DNA of 64,000 bases from positions 248,001 through 312,000 of the forward strand of contig JAXLXO010000004.1 of assembly GCA_046327915.1 (NCBI GenBank), given 5' to 3'. Every line of letters begins with the position of its first letter. Within the stretch, counting starts at the first letter, position 1. This stretch comes from VGTK01 sp046327915. Lineage in GTDB: Bacteria; Desulfobacterota; Binatia; UBA12015. The notes beneath the pieces are model-generated. The model did no database searches and was not told the origin of the DNA. It saw only the letters and a list, made by a program, of their open reading frames with translations. Shown piece by piece: positions 61,939 to 64,000 of this stretch. A program made the position numbers and the translations under genes.

Positions 61939-62979
61939 TCAGCCGCCGTACTGCGCCGCGTACCAGGCGAGCGCCTCGCCGATGCCCTTGCGGACGTCGT
62001 GCGTCGGCTCGTAGCCCAGCAGCTCGCGCGCCTTCGAGATGTCGGCGAGCGAGTGGCGCACGTCGCCCGGGCGGAAGTCCGCGAACGTCGGCTGCGCCGA
62101 CGCGAGGTCCGGGCGCTTGACGGCGAGCCCGTCGCGCAGCAGCGCGAACAGCTCGGTGAGCGTCGTGCGCTGTCCGAAGGCGACGTTGTAGGCGGTGTCG
62201 GTCGACGCCACCGGCGCGACCGCCGACAGCATGTTCGCCTGCACGGCGTTCTTGACGAAGCAGAAGTCGCGGCTGGTCTCGCCGTCGCCGTTGATCGTGC
62301 ACGGCTCGCCCTGCAGCAGCGCCTTCACCCACTTCGGCATCACCGCCGCGTACGGCCCGTCCGGATCCTGGCGCGGCCCGAACACGTTGAAGTAGCGCAG
62401 CCCGATGCACTCCAGCTTGTAGGTGAGCTGGAAGACGCCCGCGTACAGCTCGTTCACGGCCTTCGTGCCCGCGTACGGCGACAGCACGCGTCCGACGCGC
62501 GACTCGACCTTCGGCAGGTTCGGCTCGTCGCCGTAGATGCTGGAGCTCGACGCGTACACGAAGCGCTTGACGCGCGCGTCGCGCGCCGCGATCAGCATCT
62601 CGAGGAAGCCGTCGACGTTGGCGCGGTGGCTCGCGCGCGGATCGGCGATCGAGCGCGGCACGCTGCCGAGCGCCGCCTGGTGCAGGACGTAGTCGACGCC
62701 CTCGCAGGCGCGCGCGCAGGTCGCGGCGTCGGCGATGTCGCCCTCGATGAACGTGCAGCGCTTCGCCGCGTCGGCGCCGGCCGCGGCGAGCACGGTGTCG
62801 ACGTTGGCGCGCTTGCCGGTCGCGAGGTTGTCGAGCACGCGCACGGTCTGGCCGAGGCCGAGCAGCTCCTCGACGAGGTGGCTGCCGATGAAGCCGGCGC
62901 CACCGGTCACGAGCCAGCTGCGCGGCTCGGCGCGCAGCTCGGACTTCAGGCGTTCGAAGCGGGAAGGAGCGTCGGACAT
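61939..62979 (-). CDS. UDP-N-acetylglucosamine 4-epimerase-like (WbpP/TviC family)
   Basis: 346 residues. NAD motif TGGAGFIGSHL, ASSSSIYGDEPNLPKVE, catalytic YAGTK, RYFNVFGPRQDPDGPYAAVMPKW and GDVRHSLADISKA. These features match WbpP, an extended SDR that makes UDP-GalNAc-type sugars for O-antigen or capsule. GTG/ATG start at 62979. No other polysaccharide genes are adjacent, so the pathway is open. Confidence 0.9.
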   Translation of the reverse strand: MSDAPSRFERLKSELRAEPRSWLVTGGAGFIGSHLVEELLGLGQTVRVLDNLATGKRANVDTVLAAAGADAAKRCTFIEGDIADAATCARACEGVDYVLHQAALGSVPRSIADPRASHRANVDGFLEMLIAARDARVKRFVYASSSSIYGDEPNLPKVESRVGRVLSPYAGTKAVNELYAGVFQLTYKLECIGLRYFNVFGPRQDPDGPYAAVMPKWVKALLQGEPCTINGDGETSRDFCFVKNAVQANMLSAVAPVASTDTAYNVAFGQRTTLTELFALLRDGLAVKRPDLASAQPTFADFRPGDVRHSLADISKARELLGYEPTHDVRKGIGEALAWYAAQYGG

Positions 62980-63186
62980 GGAATCTCCGTGACGAGGGTG
63001 GGTTCTGCGTCGTGCCGTCGCGGGCGGCGGCCCGCCGAACCATCACGCCTACGCTCCGCGCACGCCGTCGGCAACCGACTTCCGCGCGATCGTGGTCGCC
63101 GATCGCGCGCACGCCGCGCCTGCTGCAGCCTCTGCGCAGACGGAAGCCCTGGCGCGATCCTGGCGCGCGTGCAGGAATGCCGGGAG

Positions 63187-63903
63187 ATGTCCGCGCTTCG
63201 CCTCGTCTGCTTCGACCTCGACGACACGCTCTGGCACGTCGAGCCGGTGCTGCTCCGTGCCGAGCACGAGACGTGGGCCTGGCTCGTCGAGCGGCACCCG
63301 GACCTCTCGATCTGCTTCGACGCCGCATGGGTGCGCGAGAAGCGCACCGCGCTGCTGCGCCAGCGCCCCGACTACCTGCACGACCTGACCTCGCTGCGCC
63401 GGGACGCGATGCGCGACATGCTGCTCGCCGCCGGACGCGACGACGCGACCGCGACGCGCGCCGCGGCCGAGGCGATGGACGTCTTCCTGCACCTGCGCAA
63501 CCAGGTCGAGTTCTTCCCCGGCGTCCTCGACGCCCTCGAGCGCGTCCGCCGGCGCTGCAAGCTGGCGGCGCTCTCGAACGGCAACGCGAACCTGCAGCGC
63601 ACGGGGGCGGGACACCTGTTCGACGTCGTGCTCTCGGCCGAGACGGTCGGGCGCGCGAAGCCGCACCCGGCGATGTTCGAGCGCGCGCTCGACGACGCCG
63701 GCGTCACCGCGGACGAGGCCGTGCACGTCGGCGACCACCCCGAGCACGACGTGCTCGCCGCGCGCGGCGCGGGGCTGCACGCGGTGTGGGCGAATCCGCT
63801 CGCACGGCCGCGCCCCGACGCGCTGCCGGACGACGTGCCCGCGCTCGAGCGCTTCGACGACCTCGACGACGTCCTCGAGCGGCTCGCCGACCGCAGGTGC
63901 TAA
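63187..63903 (+). CDS. HAD-superfamily hydrolase
   Basis: 238 residues from ATG 63187. Motif I FDLDDTLWHVEP (nucleophile Asp), motif II LSNGN, motif III Lys in GRAKPHPAMF, and motif IV HVGDHPEHDV. Resembles the HAD phosphatases of the YjjG/2-haloacid dehalogenase type. GGGAG lies close upstream; an in-frame GTG at 63169 is also possible. The substrate cannot be read. It is followed 28 bp later by the TrmO-like gene. Confidence 0.9.
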   Translation: MSALRLVCFDLDDTLWHVEPVLLRAEHETWAWLVERHPDLSICFDAAWVREKRTALLRQRPDYLHDLTSLRRDAMRDMLLAAGRDDATATRAAAEAMDVFLHLRNQVEFFPGVLDALERVRRRCKLAALSNGNANLQRTGAGHLFDVVLSAETVGRAKPHPAMFERALDDAGVTADEAVHVGDHPEHDVLAARGAGLHAVWANPLARPRPDALPDDVPALERFDDLDDVLERLADRRC

Positions 63904-63930
63904 GGGGCTCGTCGTCGAGGAGGAGCGATC

Positions 63931-64000
63931 ATGGCGGAGAGGGAATACGTGCTGCGACCGATCGGCGAGGTGAAGTCGCCGGTCAAGGATCCCGTGGACG
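63931..64000 (+). CDS. TrmO-like tRNA methyltransferase, N-terminus (partial)
   Basis: ATG 63931 follows GAGGAGGAG with 5 nt spacing. The 23 visible residues include YVLRPIGEVKSP, which matches the start of TrmO/TsaA (YaeB) proteins that methylate the t6A modification of tRNA-Thr. Cut by the window edge, so unverified. Confidence 0.5.
   Translation, partial: MAEREYVLRPIGEVKSPVKDPVD

Overview
This is a 64 kb window of about 70% GC with dense, mostly intact protein genes and no RNA genes, CRISPR arrays or insertion sequences that I can see. The gene mix suggests a Gram-negative soil or marine bacterium, possibly Candidatus Binatota/Desulfobacterota-like. It includes DUF1302/DUF1329/MMPL/YCF48 outer-membrane transport, CaiB/BaiF CoA-transferase, paired amidohydrolases, choice-of-anchor-Q beta-helix proteins and a FabR/DesT-type desaturase switch. 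That placement is inference from gene content, not a phylogenetic result. Start sites below were chosen by ribosome-binding sites, ATGA/GTGA overlaps and family length.

Left part (1-8.5 kb): the end of a MacA-like adaptor, a MacB-type ATPase and permease, and an ABC-F ATPase. These are followed by a valine-rich leader ORF with mutually exclusive antiterminator and terminator stems (an ilv-type attenuator) in front of a small HTH gene. Then come a lipoprotein, an XRE regulator and an Mrp/ApbC Fe-S carrier.

8.5-19 kb: one leftward block, probably an operon. It encodes a DUF1302 outer-membrane protein, a YCF48-like propeller, an MMPL/RND pump, a complete Gld-type ABC exporter (ATPase, permease, GldG-like, DUF4340) and DUF1329. 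A good sigma70-like promoter lies upstream of DUF1302 and a bidirectional terminator lies downstream of DUF1329.

19-28 kb: MltD-like transglycosylase, sirtuin, a protease-dead HtrA-like PDZ protein, pabB-pabC, a small lipoprotein and uvrA.

28-43 kb: an amidohydrolase, a FabR/DesT-like repressor, and a divergent desaturase electron-transfer operon with a frameshifted desaturase and four operator-like sites. Further along are a fused double CoA-transferase, a GDSL lipoprotein esterase, dienelactone hydrolase, PIG-L deacetylase, Gfo/Idh oxidoreductase, a second amidohydrolase and a beta-helix protein.

42-64 kb: DUF4410-like lipoprotein, sulfotransferase, an exported protein with an internal duplication, a GT39-like glycosyltransferase, a Tat-exported MIOX-like HD protein, SDR and histidine phosphatase. 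A sensor-kinase cluster follows in which three of four genes carry single-base indels. The window ends with a secreted protein, acyl-CoA synthetase, a CSLREA-type protein, a WbpP-like epimerase, a HAD hydrolase and the start of a TrmO-like gene.

A structured intergenic repeat with covarying hairpins occurs three times (about 6.7, 24.6 and 60.6 kb), each time between the 3' ends of convergent genes.
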